From Alistipes sp. An66 (GTDB lineage Bacteria; Bacteroidota; Bacteroidia; Bacteroidales; Rikenellaceae): 64,000 nucleotides of DNA. Shown piece by piece: positions 35,724-44,836 of the stretch. How positions within the stretch are numbered: position 1 is the stretch's first letter; each line of letters opens with the position of its first letter. The notes beneath the pieces were generated by a model. It was not told the DNA's origin. It did no database searches and worked only from the letters and a program-made list of their open reading frames with translations. The DNA lies in NCBI RefSeq assembly GCF_002161445.1, contig NZ_NFHT01000011.1:1-64000 (forward strand). Reading direction: 5' to 3'. The translations under genes were made by a program, and so were the position numbers.

Positions 35724-37415
35724 TCACCATCCGGGATTGTTCTCCCCGATGGCTTTGTTGACCGACATCTCCAACTCCGGAATCGGCATCAACTGATGTT
35801 TGGCATCCACATTCCGGAAGGGACGCGCCATCATCTCCGGCCCCGAAGGATTGGAGTTCATCGGGAAACTGGATCCCGACTGGGTAAAGATCGGATTGTC
35901 GACCGACTGTCCCGCCTCATTCACCACCTTCAACGGGATGGCAGCCAACTCCTCGCCGATCTTGTGCATCCGGTCCAGGAAAATCCCCCAACGCAGCAGA
36001 TCGAGACGGCGATGCGATTCGAAAGCCAATTCGCGAGCCCGCTCCTGTTGAATATACTCCATAAAGCCGTCAGACACTGGATTGCCGAAGATGTCTTTCA
36101 CATCGTCGAACATGGTTTTGTCGACATCGGGCAGCGGAGTCAGCGGATCAAACCCGAACGCCCGGCGGCGAACCTGGTTGATCGCCTCCAAAGCCTCCGC
36201 CGTAGGCCCTCCGTTGACCTTGTAATCCGCTTCGGCGAACATCAGCAGCACGTCCGAATAACGCAGCAACGGATAATTCGTCGAATTGCCCCACGAATAG
36301 ACCGGCAGGTTGATCTCGTACTCCCGGCGGAACTTGCCCGGCCAACGGAATCGGAACTCCGCATTATAGGGAACCTGCTCGAAATAGGCTTCATTCTTGT
36401 ACATGTAGGGCATGATCGTCCAGTCCCGCCGCAGATCGCCATCCTCAAACGAATCGTAGAACTGCGGCGTCGTATAGAAGACCCCTCGTCCGCGGGCGAT
36501 CGATTTTTTGGTCAGATCATCAACCAAATAATCCTGTTTGGTATACATCGGGGTATAATAGGCCACGAACTGACCGGTCTCCTTCATCTCCGTGGATTCC
36601 ACGTTCCCGTAACACTCCACCTCGAAAAGCGACTCTCTGATGTCGTACTGATCCTGCATCAGCTTGATGAAGATGTCGCTGAAATCCGGATTGAGCGCGC
36701 AACTGTTCTCATCCATCAGGCTCTTGGCCCACTTGCGGGCATCGGCATAGTATTCGGGCTTGTCAAGCCGTCCGGCCGCATAGAGGCAGACTCGGGCCAA
36801 AATACCTTTAACAGCCTGCTTGTTCACACGCCCGCCAAATCCGAGGGTCGAGATATCGGCCACCATCTCCCAGGCATCTGTCATGTCCCGGATAACGGTT
36901 TGGTAGATCGTTTCCGAGGCCACCCGGGGTTGATGTACGTCATCAGCCGACTTGGTCGACTCCAAACGCAGGGGGACATCGCCCCAATAGGCCGTCAGCA
37001 GGAAATGGTAATAGGCCCGGAGAAAAAGTGCTTCTCCTTTGATTTGGCGGATCACAGACTCATCACACGATGCGCGATCGGCATTTTCCAGCAGCACATT
37101 GGCATTGTCGATCCCTTTGTAGAGATACTGCCACACCAATTTGACGCTGTTGTTGCCCGTATCGTAGTTGTAGTAATAGGGAACGAGCTTCGGCGTGGAC
37201 TCCTTCGAGAAACACTCGTCCGTTCCCTGCGAGAACTCCACGCTCAAATAGACACTGTAACAGTTGCGCAGCGGATCGTAAATCGCCGCCAACGCCGATT
37301 CCAGCTCCTCCTGGTTGCGGTACCACGTCGACGGAGAGGTGAAATCATAGGGTTCGGTGTCCAGACACGACGTCAGCATGACGACGGACACGAACAATAT
37401 CAGGATTCGTTTCAT
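35724..37415 (-). CDS. susD: SusD/RagB family outer-membrane glycan-binding lipoprotein
   Basis: A 563-residue lipoprotein (lipobox LTSC, Cys17). SusD hallmarks are TPR-like helices (EGALFLRAYYHFLLTAYWGD), YPLLRYSDVLLMFAEADYKV near residue 390, and the C-terminal QQERARELAFESHRRLDLLR followed by the ending GENNPGW. It forms the lid over the SusC pore and captures oligosaccharide. It is the last gene of the operon, 29 nt after susC. Unlike the susD at 28937-30473 it is fully open. Confidence 0.95.
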   Translation of the reverse strand: MKRILILFVSVVMLTSCLDTEPYDFTSPSTWYRNQEELESALAAIYDPLRNCYSVYLSVEFSQGTDECFSKESTPKLVPYYYNYDTGNNSVKLVWQYLYKGIDNANVLLENADRASCDESVIRQIKGEALFLRAYYHFLLTAYWGDVPLRLESTKSADDVHQPRVASETIYQTVIRDMTDAWEMVADISTLGFGGRVNKQAVKGILARVCLYAAGRLDKPEYYADARKWAKSLMDENSCALNPDFSDIFIKLMQDQYDIRESLFEVECYGNVESTEMKETGQFVAYYTPMYTKQDYLVDDLTKKSIARGRGVFYTTPQFYDSFEDGDLRRDWTIMPYMYKNEAYFEQVPYNAEFRFRWPGKFRREYEINLPVYSWGNSTNYPLLRYSDVLLMFAEADYKVNGGPTAEALEAINQVRRRAFGFDPLTPLPDVDKTMFDDVKDIFGNPVSDGFMEYIQQERARELAFESHRRLDLLRWGIFLDRMHKIGEELAAIPLKVVNEAGQSVDNPIFTQSGSSFPMNSNPSGPEMMARPFRNVDAKHQLMPIPELEMSVNKAIGENNPGW

Positions 37416-37444
37416 ATGCGGTCTGCAATAGATAAGTTAAACGT

Positions 37445-40400
37445 TCAGAACGAAAGGTTGATGCCCACCGTATAGGTCCGGCTGCGCGGATAGGAGAGGT
37501 AGTCGAAGCCCGGCGTAAGCGGCGAATTGAAAATCGACACCTCGGGATCGTAACCCGTATAAGCAGTCCACGTGAAGAGATTCTGCGCCGCAAAATAGAC
37601 CCGAAGTTTCGAGATGTGCAGTTTCGAAAGGATCTGTTTGGGCAGCGTATAACCGATCTGCACGGTCTTCAAACGCAGGTAGGAGCCGTCTTCGAGCGTC
37701 TTGTCCGAATAGTAGGCCACCTTCTGTCCGCCCGGCACATAGTTGTTCGAATGGGGATTCTCCGGAGACCAGCGGTCCACATAGGAAGCGAACTGGTTCA
37801 GTCCGTAACGGTAGGTTCCCTCGAAAAGAATCCGGTTGGCATTCATGATCTTGTTGCCGCCGCTGAACTGGAAGAAGACGTTCAGGTCGAAGTCCTTCCA
37901 GACAAAACTGTTCGAGAAACCGCCGACATACTTCGGATTCGGGTCGCCCAATACCCGACGATCCTCCGTACCGACATGGCCATCATTGTCGAAGTCCTTG
38001 AAACGGATATATCCGGGCTGGATCTGGTTGCGGGCCATTCCGTTGTCGGGAACATCGTCTTTGAGCACGTATTGCCGGTTCTCGTGGGGAATCGACGGAT
38101 CGCTGTCGTTCTGCCACGTGAAGTCGCTGATCTGATAAAGGCCGTCGTAAACCATGCCCACGAACATCGTGATCGGCTTGCCGACCCGCGTCTCATAGAG
38201 CGGAACGCTCTGATAGTCCGAGTGCCAGTTGATGAACGAATCCATGCTCTGCTCCCCGTCGGCCAGGCCGAGCACTTTCGAACGGTTGAACGAGATATTG
38301 AAGTTCGTCGTCCACATGAAGTTCTTGGTCTGGATGTTGACCGTATTGAGCGTCAGCTCGAAACCGTAGTTGCGAACGGCTCCGACGTTCATCATCGCCC
38401 GCTGATAACCCGAAGAGAGGGGCAGATTGGCATTCAGGAGCAAGTCATAGGTCTCCTTGTCGTAATAATCCATCGTCAGGGCGATCCGTTGGTCGAAGAA
38501 ACTCAAATCCATACCGACATCCAGGGCTTTCGTACTCTCCCATTTGAGTTTGTAGTTGCCGAGCGACGCCAGTTGTGCTCCCTGCACCAGTTCGTTGTTC
38601 CAGCTGTATCCGTCGACGTTCGTCAGGTTCAACTGCGACATGTAGGCGAAATCCCCCACGCGGTTGTTACCCGTCAGACCGTAACTGGCACGGATCTTGG
38701 CATCCGAAATCACACGGCTGTCTTTCAGGAAGTTCTCCTGCGAAATCCGATAGGAAACAGATCCCGACGGGAAGTATCCCCACTTGTTCCCGGCGGGGAA
38801 TTTCGACGACCCGTCGGCCCGGAACGAGAAAGTAAGGTAGTACTTGTGCTTGTAGTCGTAATTCACGCGAGCCAGCCCCGACATCATGCGGTTGATCGAT
38901 TTCGACGAAATGAGCGGCTGGGCTACGCCCTCGTCCAGCCCCGAAATGCCCAGACTTTCGCGGGGAACGTTCCAGGCCGTACCGCGGAAATTCGAGAACT
39001 TGTACTCCTGAACCGTCACACCGGCAACCACATTCAGATGGTGGCTTTTATTGAACGTGCGGTCGAAGGTCAGCGTATTCTCGTTGAGCAGCGACTGCCG
39101 CGTTTCATACTGCGCATATCCGTTGACGCCCTTGATGACACCGGCGATCTTCTGTGAATAGGGGTGCTTGCTGTTGAAGAAGTCTTCCAGAATCGCCACA
39201 TTCCGGTTGATACCGCCCGTCACGCGCAGTTTCAGGTATTTTCCGAAGCGGTACTCCCCGTAGACATTGGCCACGAAGTTGCTCTGTCCGTAATCCTTCT
39301 CTTCGTTGTTCAGATAAAGCATCGGGTTGTAGCGGTTGCCCCAGGTCGTCATTTCGACGATCTCGGTATCCTCGTCGGCGTTGAGCAGATCATCGATATT
39401 GCCGCCTGTCACGGGACGGTAGCCCCACATGTTGTACATCAGCGTCAACGATGCTTCGGCGTTGCTCGACGGCATGCGCACCGAGGTCCCGTACTGATTG
39501 GTCCACGAGTAGCTGGTATTGAAGCCTACCTTGAAGTTCTTCGAAGCCTCGATGTCCAGACGCAGCCGGCCCGACACCCGGTCATAACCCGACTGACGGA
39601 CGACGCCCTCCTGTCCCATGTAGTTGAGCGACGCCGCATACTTCACGGCCTTCGTACCGCCGGTCAGCGACACCGTATGATTGTGCATGGGCGCCACTTG
39701 CAGAACCCGCTCCTGCCAGTCGATGTACTGCGCATGGCGGTAATACTCCAACGTCCGGGTGTCGAGTCCCAGCGAGTTGGGTTTCAGATAGCTCTGACGC
39801 GCCTGATAGGGGTCGATTTCGAGTTGCAGCTTCACAAACTCATAGGGATTCATCAGTTCCATGCGGTTCGTCGTGTTCTGCAAGCCGAACGAACCTTCGT
39901 AGCTCACCTGCGCACGTCCTTCGCGTCCGCTGCGGGTCGTGATCATGATGACGCCGTTGGCACCGCGCGCGCCATAGATGGCCGTCGACGAGGCATCCTT
40001 CAGGACATCGATCGACACGATGTCCGCAGGGTTCAGCGATGAGGCATTGAAACTCTCCAACGGGAAGCCGTCCACCACGTAGAGCGGCGAACTGTCCTGC
40101 GTCAGCGAGTTCTGTCCCCGCACGATGATGTTGATCGACGACCCCGGCTCGCCTTCGCTCGAAGTGACCTGCACACCGGCGACACGTCCGGCCAACGCCT
40201 CGTCGAACGAACGCACGGGAGCCTTGTTCATCTCCGAAGTATTGACCGACGCCACGGAACCCGTCAGGTCGGCACGCCGCACATAACCGTAACCGACAAC
40301 GACCACTTCGTCGATCGCGCTCGTCTCCTCCTCCAGGACAACGTCGACGAGGGTTCGTTTCCCGACCCGGATTTCCCGGGAGGCGTATCCCAGCATGGAG

Positions 40401-40681
40401 AAGAGCAGATCGGACTGATCGCCCTTGACGCGGATCGTGTATTTCCCCTCGGCATTGGTCGTCGTACCACGCTGCGAACCCTTTTCCAGGATCGTAACGC
40501 CGACCATCGGCGTACCCGATTCATCCGTGACCGAACCGCTCACCTGTCGGCCTTGTGGCTGCGCGAAGGAGCCCAGACTCCAGCATACGGCCATGAGCCA
40601 CAGGCAAAGTCTCCACCCCGCTCCCGCGTGCGGCACTCCGGGGAAACGGGTATTTGTCCTTCGAAGTAAAAAGTTCTTCAT
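37445..40681 (-). CDS. susC: SusC/RagA family TonB-linked outer-membrane transporter
   Basis: A 1078-residue transporter. The signal peptide is unusually long, ending near residue 48 (WSLGSFAQPQ), and is followed by a carboxypeptidase-regulatory-like domain (VSGSVTDESGTPMVGVTILE), the TonB box/plug region (IDEVVVVGYGYVRRADLTGS), the plug signature (DVLKDASSTAIYGARGANGV) and a barrel ending RSRTYTVGINLSF. There is no STN domain, which fits control by the nearby HTCS instead of a FecR/sigma pair. It imports oligosaccharides from this locus with SusD. The start at 40681 lies 34 nt after the GH115 stop; the upstream ATG extension overlaps GH115 and is rejected. Confidence 0.95.
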   Translation of the reverse strand: MKNFLLRRTNTRFPGVPHAGAGWRLCLWLMAVCWSLGSFAQPQGRQVSGSVTDESGTPMVGVTILEKGSQRGTTTNAEGKYTIRVKGDQSDLLFSMLGYASREIRVGKRTLVDVVLEEETSAIDEVVVVGYGYVRRADLTGSVASVNTSEMNKAPVRSFDEALAGRVAGVQVTSSEGEPGSSINIIVRGQNSLTQDSSPLYVVDGFPLESFNASSLNPADIVSIDVLKDASSTAIYGARGANGVIMITTRSGREGRAQVSYEGSFGLQNTTNRMELMNPYEFVKLQLEIDPYQARQSYLKPNSLGLDTRTLEYYRHAQYIDWQERVLQVAPMHNHTVSLTGGTKAVKYAASLNYMGQEGVVRQSGYDRVSGRLRLDIEASKNFKVGFNTSYSWTNQYGTSVRMPSSNAEASLTLMYNMWGYRPVTGGNIDDLLNADEDTEIVEMTTWGNRYNPMLYLNNEEKDYGQSNFVANVYGEYRFGKYLKLRVTGGINRNVAILEDFFNSKHPYSQKIAGVIKGVNGYAQYETRQSLLNENTLTFDRTFNKSHHLNVVAGVTVQEYKFSNFRGTAWNVPRESLGISGLDEGVAQPLISSKSINRMMSGLARVNYDYKHKYYLTFSFRADGSSKFPAGNKWGYFPSGSVSYRISQENFLKDSRVISDAKIRASYGLTGNNRVGDFAYMSQLNLTNVDGYSWNNELVQGAQLASLGNYKLKWESTKALDVGMDLSFFDQRIALTMDYYDKETYDLLLNANLPLSSGYQRAMMNVGAVRNYGFELTLNTVNIQTKNFMWTTNFNISFNRSKVLGLADGEQSMDSFINWHSDYQSVPLYETRVGKPITMFVGMVYDGLYQISDFTWQNDSDPSIPHENRQYVLKDDVPDNGMARNQIQPGYIRFKDFDNDGHVGTEDRRVLGDPNPKYVGGFSNSFVWKDFDLNVFFQFSGGNKIMNANRILFEGTYRYGLNQFASYVDRWSPENPHSNNYVPGGQKVAYYSDKTLEDGSYLRLKTVQIGYTLPKQILSKLHISKLRVYFAAQNLFTWTAYTGYDPEVSIFNSPLTPGFDYLSYPRSRTYTVGINLSF

Positions 40682-40715
40682 ATTATTGGTGTTAAAGGTT
40701 TTACAAATAGATTTG

Positions 40716-43487
40716 TCATCTGGTGAATCCGTCGAAAACATAGGGTGTGCGCTCCGTGCGGTCAAGGGCGACTCCGTCGAGGATCATCGCTTCGTCGAGC
40801 GGTTCGATCCCGATCCGGTGGAGGCCTGCGGCGAGGTCCGTCCGCAGGCTGCACCGCGCCTGATTGCGCAGGACATTGACCTTCCAGGACTCTTCACCGA
40901 AGGTCTCCCGGATGTCGAAGACCCCACGCTCCTCGCCGTCGACCGTCAGGCGGAAACGGAGCGTTTTCGACACGGCAGGATGCTGCGGCAGGAAGCAGAT
41001 GATGACGGAGGTCGCGCCGGTGCGGTCGCTGCGGAGCAGATACTCGGCCCGGCAACCCTTTTCAAGGTGTACGACCCGGCCACTCTGTCCCAGTCCTTCG
41101 ATGCACACCGCACCGTCAGCCCGGTCGTAACCGGCGCCGGCCACCGCTGCGACTCCGGCTACCATGGGAACGCCCGGCATGCCGGAGTCATCCTCGCATT
41201 CCACGACAAAACGACAGGTCCGTTCTCCCAAGCGGATGGTAAAGGAGTCCCCCGAACGGGCCTTGCGTGAGAAATCGGCCCGCAGCACCAACCGTTCGTG
41301 CGAAGGAGTCATCCGCACCCGCTCCATATCGATCCATGTCGGCATCGAACCGATCGCGGCATCGGAGGATGAAAAGAGGTGAATCGCCACTTCGTTGCCT
41401 GCCGAGCGGACGAATCGCGGCAAACGGACCATATCGGAAGAAACCGGAGCAGCGGCGCCCTCCACCCACAACAGCGAACGGGTTTCCATTGGAAACTCCC
41501 CGAATGCAGGGGCTGCAAAGACCGGCAGATTCCGCGGCGTCATGGACATCATGTCGCGCCATTTTCCGCCGGCCGTCTCCCGGTTGTAACGATCGGTCAA
41601 CAGGCGGATCGAATCGTAGGCCTGTCGGGATGCAGCGGCATACTCCGCGCCGGCAGCCAATCCTTCGGCCGCATAACGGCGGGCATATTGTGCGCAGAGC
41701 CACTTTTTATTCATCAGCGCAGCCCCCTCGACCGGATAGCGGACCAATTCGAACCAGGCATCCTGCCGGTCGGCCGGGAGTCGTTCCGCCAACCGCCGCA
41801 CCGCAGCCTGCAATCGCCCGTAGGCTTCCAGACGGGCGAATCCCTCCCGGCCGAACGAATCGAATTCCGTATCGGCAACGGGCGTAATACCGCCCTTGAC
41901 CCCCGGCTGCTGGATCCGGCTCCATCCCATGTGTTCGGGCTTGCGCTCCGCCGCCAGCCGATAATGCTCCTGCAACAACGCAAAGGCTTCCGGAGCCACC
42001 TCTTCGCCGAACTCCCGGGCCAGCCAGCGCTGCCGGTGTGCTCCGACCGTCTCCGTAGTCACAGCATCAATTCGCCAGGCCATATCGAGGAAGAGCTCCG
42101 TATGGTATTCCGCCGGTTTCAGGTCTCCGACATTCAGGATCCAGATCTTCCGGGCGCCGTACTCCCACGCACGCTGCATCTCGGCAACCATCAGAGCCGG
42201 CTGCGAAGTCGTGAGCCACAGATAGTCGTGCGGCTTTCCATAATACGACACATGGTAGTAGACGCCGGCTCCGCCGTTGCGGGCCCGCTCCGCGGCATTC
42301 GACAGACGGGTGATATAGCCGTAATTGTCATCGCACCACATCAGCGTCACGTCGTCGGGCACCTCCACGCCGTTGTTGTAGATATCGAGGACCTCCTTGT
42401 AGGGAACGAAAATTTGCGGGATTACCGTGACCGGGCGGTGCAGCTCCTCCGCCAGCATGCGGCGCTGGGCCCGGATCACCTCGTTGGTCAATGCCGTCTG
42501 TTCATCGAGCGTCTCCGCACCGGCCATCTCCCCGTCGTGCACGCCCCGCATGCCCAACGTAAAGATATTTTCATCCCGGGCCACCTCCCGCACCCGATCC
42601 CGCCAGTAGCGAAGCACTCCGGTCCGATTCGAGGCAAAGTCATAGGCGCCGAAGCGGGTTTCGTCCCACTCCCCGACGTTGTTGCGCATCATGGGCTCGC
42701 AATGCGACGTTCCGACGACGATTCCATAACGTTCGGCCGCCTCGCGGTTTCCCGGGACCCGGTAAAACGCCACCGTCGAGGCGTGCATCGCCGGCCAAAT
42801 CGTATTGGCCCGCAGGCGCAGCAGCAGTTCGAAAATCCGGGAATAGGTCTTCGGGCCGAGCTCTCCGGCGACATCGCTCCCCTCGTAACGGGTCCCCCAG
42901 GGATCGAGGCCCCAGTCTTCGTCGTTGAGAAAGATACCCCGATAGCGGACCGACGGCGCTTCCGAACGGTCGTAATCGGCCGGCAGCGTCAGATCCCGGA
43001 GCGGGCGGGGTGTCACGTCAGCCCACCACTCCCAGGGCGAAACGCCCAACAGCCGGGAGAGTTCCAGCACGCCGTAAGCGGTTCCCCGCGGATCGCTCCC
43101 CACGACGAACAGCACCCGCTGTCCGTTCCGGACGGCTTCGCACAGGCGGAACGCCTCCCAACGTCCTGCGAGATCGGCGGTCGGAACACCCCAGGCTTCG
43201 GCCAACGAATCGAGCCCTTCCCGCCCGGAGAGCGTCCCCACGACGACCGTCCCGTCCGCCACGGAGCGGCGGGATTCGAGCGGATTGCCGGTCACCCGCT
43301 CCGCATCCGCGGCATAGATCGCCAGCGCCGTCCGCACGACCGCCTCCTCCCCGCCCGGGCAGCAAACCGGAGCCGACCGGCCGTTCCGCACCAGCGGGAA
43401 GCCGTCGCGGGCCGCCACCACCGCGGGCAACACACCCGTCAGCAGACCGAGCAACAAATTACGCAGTCGACACAACATGGCTCCCAT
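40716..43487 (-). CDS. Glycoside hydrolase family 115 (alpha-glucuronidase type)
   Basis: A 923-residue secreted enzyme. Signal peptide residues are about 1-26. Family blocks: VRYRGIFLNDEDWGLDPWGT, LLLRLRANTIWPAMHASTVA, PDDVTLMWCDDNYGYI and KIWILNVGDLKPAEY. A beta-sandwich C-terminal domain (about 640-923) follows. Characterised GH115 enzymes remove glucuronic acid or 4-O-methyl-glucuronic acid side chains, for example from xylan. Its start overlaps the stop of the upstream lipoprotein gene by 1 nt (TAATG), so the two are translationally coupled. Confidence 0.92.
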   Translation of the reverse strand: MGAMLCRLRNLLLGLLTGVLPAVVAARDGFPLVRNGRSAPVCCPGGEEAVVRTALAIYAADAERVTGNPLESRRSVADGTVVVGTLSGREGLDSLAEAWGVPTADLAGRWEAFRLCEAVRNGQRVLFVVGSDPRGTAYGVLELSRLLGVSPWEWWADVTPRPLRDLTLPADYDRSEAPSVRYRGIFLNDEDWGLDPWGTRYEGSDVAGELGPKTYSRIFELLLRLRANTIWPAMHASTVAFYRVPGNREAAERYGIVVGTSHCEPMMRNNVGEWDETRFGAYDFASNRTGVLRYWRDRVREVARDENIFTLGMRGVHDGEMAGAETLDEQTALTNEVIRAQRRMLAEELHRPVTVIPQIFVPYKEVLDIYNNGVEVPDDVTLMWCDDNYGYITRLSNAAERARNGGAGVYYHVSYYGKPHDYLWLTTSQPALMVAEMQRAWEYGARKIWILNVGDLKPAEYHTELFLDMAWRIDAVTTETVGAHRQRWLAREFGEEVAPEAFALLQEHYRLAAERKPEHMGWSRIQQPGVKGGITPVADTEFDSFGREGFARLEAYGRLQAAVRRLAERLPADRQDAWFELVRYPVEGAALMNKKWLCAQYARRYAAEGLAAGAEYAAASRQAYDSIRLLTDRYNRETAGGKWRDMMSMTPRNLPVFAAPAFGEFPMETRSLLWVEGAAAPVSSDMVRLPRFVRSAGNEVAIHLFSSSDAAIGSMPTWIDMERVRMTPSHERLVLRADFSRKARSGDSFTIRLGERTCRFVVECEDDSGMPGVPMVAGVAAVAGAGYDRADGAVCIEGLGQSGRVVHLEKGCRAEYLLRSDRTGATSVIICFLPQHPAVSKTLRFRLTVDGEERGVFDIRETFGEESWKVNVLRNQARCSLRTDLAAGLHRIGIEPLDEAMILDGVALDRTERTPYVFDGFTR

Positions 43488-44686
43488 TATTCTCCTTCAC
43501 GGACACAGCGCACGATATAGGAATAGTTTCCGGACCCCATCACCGTCGTACGTCCGGCACTCGAAATAGACAACTTTGCAGAGGAACTGCGGTTGATCTG
43601 TAAACGCCAGGCCTGCGGCTGCGCATTGCCGCGCGTTTCACACGACCACGGGCGGATTTCGGGATTCGTACGGGTGGCTCCGAAGATCTCGCAGTCACTC
43701 CGTCCGCCGTCCCGCATGTTCCAATAGAAATAATCGGGTCCCGTGGCATCCGCATCCTTGTTCCATGTCCAGTTTTCCGCTTCGATGATCCGCCGCATCT
43801 GAGCCTCGGTGGGAGCATTCCAACCCTCGGGGCACGGATTGACGGGAGCCGTCTGATTGACCGAAGTGCCGGTCTGTTCAAGCATCAGGTCGGGATCGAA
43901 AATATCGTTCCACGTGTCCGTTTCTTTAACCGGGATATTCACGCCCGCCACGTCGATTCCGCAGACCAGCGGATAGTAATAGCCGCCCGGCGCCCCGGCA
44001 TCGGGAAGAGCGCCCATCGGGACCTCCAGCCCCGGCTGATAGACGGTAATCTGAACCGTCTGGTCGGGCTTGTCCGACACGGCAACGGCATAAATCGCCT
44101 CGTTGGGGAAGAACGTCACGTTGGCCGGAGCCGTAAAACGCAGCGACGTCGGTTTCTCGGCAGGTTCGAGCACCGGCGTGAAGACCTCCGAACCGCTGAC
44201 ATAGGTCACCGAAACGGTTCCCGTCCCGGGATTGGCAATGGTCCCCGTATAGGTAGAAGTGCCGTCATCCGCAACCGTATATTTATAGATACCGCCTCCG
44301 AGATCCGCCCCCGGACTGACGGAGAAATAGTTCGAGATTTGGAGCAGCGGGATATAAATCATCTCTCCGGAATAGGTTACACACACATAGTCTTCGAGAT
44401 TGACCTTGCCCGTGTTCTCGCCGATCGAGACGGTAAAGGTATTTGCCGCCGGGTTCGTTTCAAGGACAAAACCCTGCTGTCCGTCGAGCAGCGAGGCCGT
44501 CCAGCCGTTCCCGGCACCGGACGCCGTCACCTCATAGGTCCGCGTAATGGCCTTGTAGGTATTCCGGGGCCAGTCGGTCGTCGTGGACTTCACGACAAAC
44601 GTACGTTCCGATCCGATGATTTTCTCCTCGTCGTTGCACGACGCCAACATCAAACCGGAGAGAATCAAAAGTAAAAGTCTTTTCAT
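43487..44686 (-). CDS. Surface lipoprotein with FISUMP-like C-terminal domain
   Basis: A 399-residue lipoprotein (lipobox LMLASC, Cys17; the mature start CNDEEK fits surface export). The N-terminal half is beta-rich, with possible BACON-like repeats (SERTFVVKSTTTDWPRNTYK through CVTYSGEMIYIPLLQISNYF). The C-terminal part has the FISUMP pattern: NPCPEGWNAPTEAQMRRII, DYFYWNMRDG and the final SGNYSYIVRCVRE. It is in the place where SusE/SusF-like or other surface glycan-binding proteins are found. Binding of the locus substrate is inferred. 44687-44836 upstream holds no gene. Confidence 0.75.
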   Translation of the reverse strand: MKRLLLLILSGLMLASCNDEEKIIGSERTFVVKSTTTDWPRNTYKAITRTYEVTASGAGNGWTASLLDGQQGFVLETNPAANTFTVSIGENTGKVNLEDYVCVTYSGEMIYIPLLQISNYFSVSPGADLGGGIYKYTVADDGTSTYTGTIANPGTGTVSVTYVSGSEVFTPVLEPAEKPTSLRFTAPANVTFFPNEAIYAVAVSDKPDQTVQITVYQPGLEVPMGALPDAGAPGGYYYPLVCGIDVAGVNIPVKETDTWNDIFDPDLMLEQTGTSVNQTAPVNPCPEGWNAPTEAQMRRIIEAENWTWNKDADATGPDYFYWNMRDGGRSDCEIFGATRTNPEIRPWSCETRGNAQPQAWRLQINRSSSAKLSISSAGRTTVMGSGNYSYIVRCVREGE

Positions 44687-44836
44687 ATTGGGTCTTCGTT
44701 TAGTTGGTCTTTCCATTCGTCGGGGCTCCTATCATGCAAGGTAGCCATTTACAGCATGGAGTTCTTATCCGTGCGATTCAAATCCTTAATGAAATGATTC
44801 AAACTCCGTTCAGGACTTTCCGACCGGGATCCGGAC

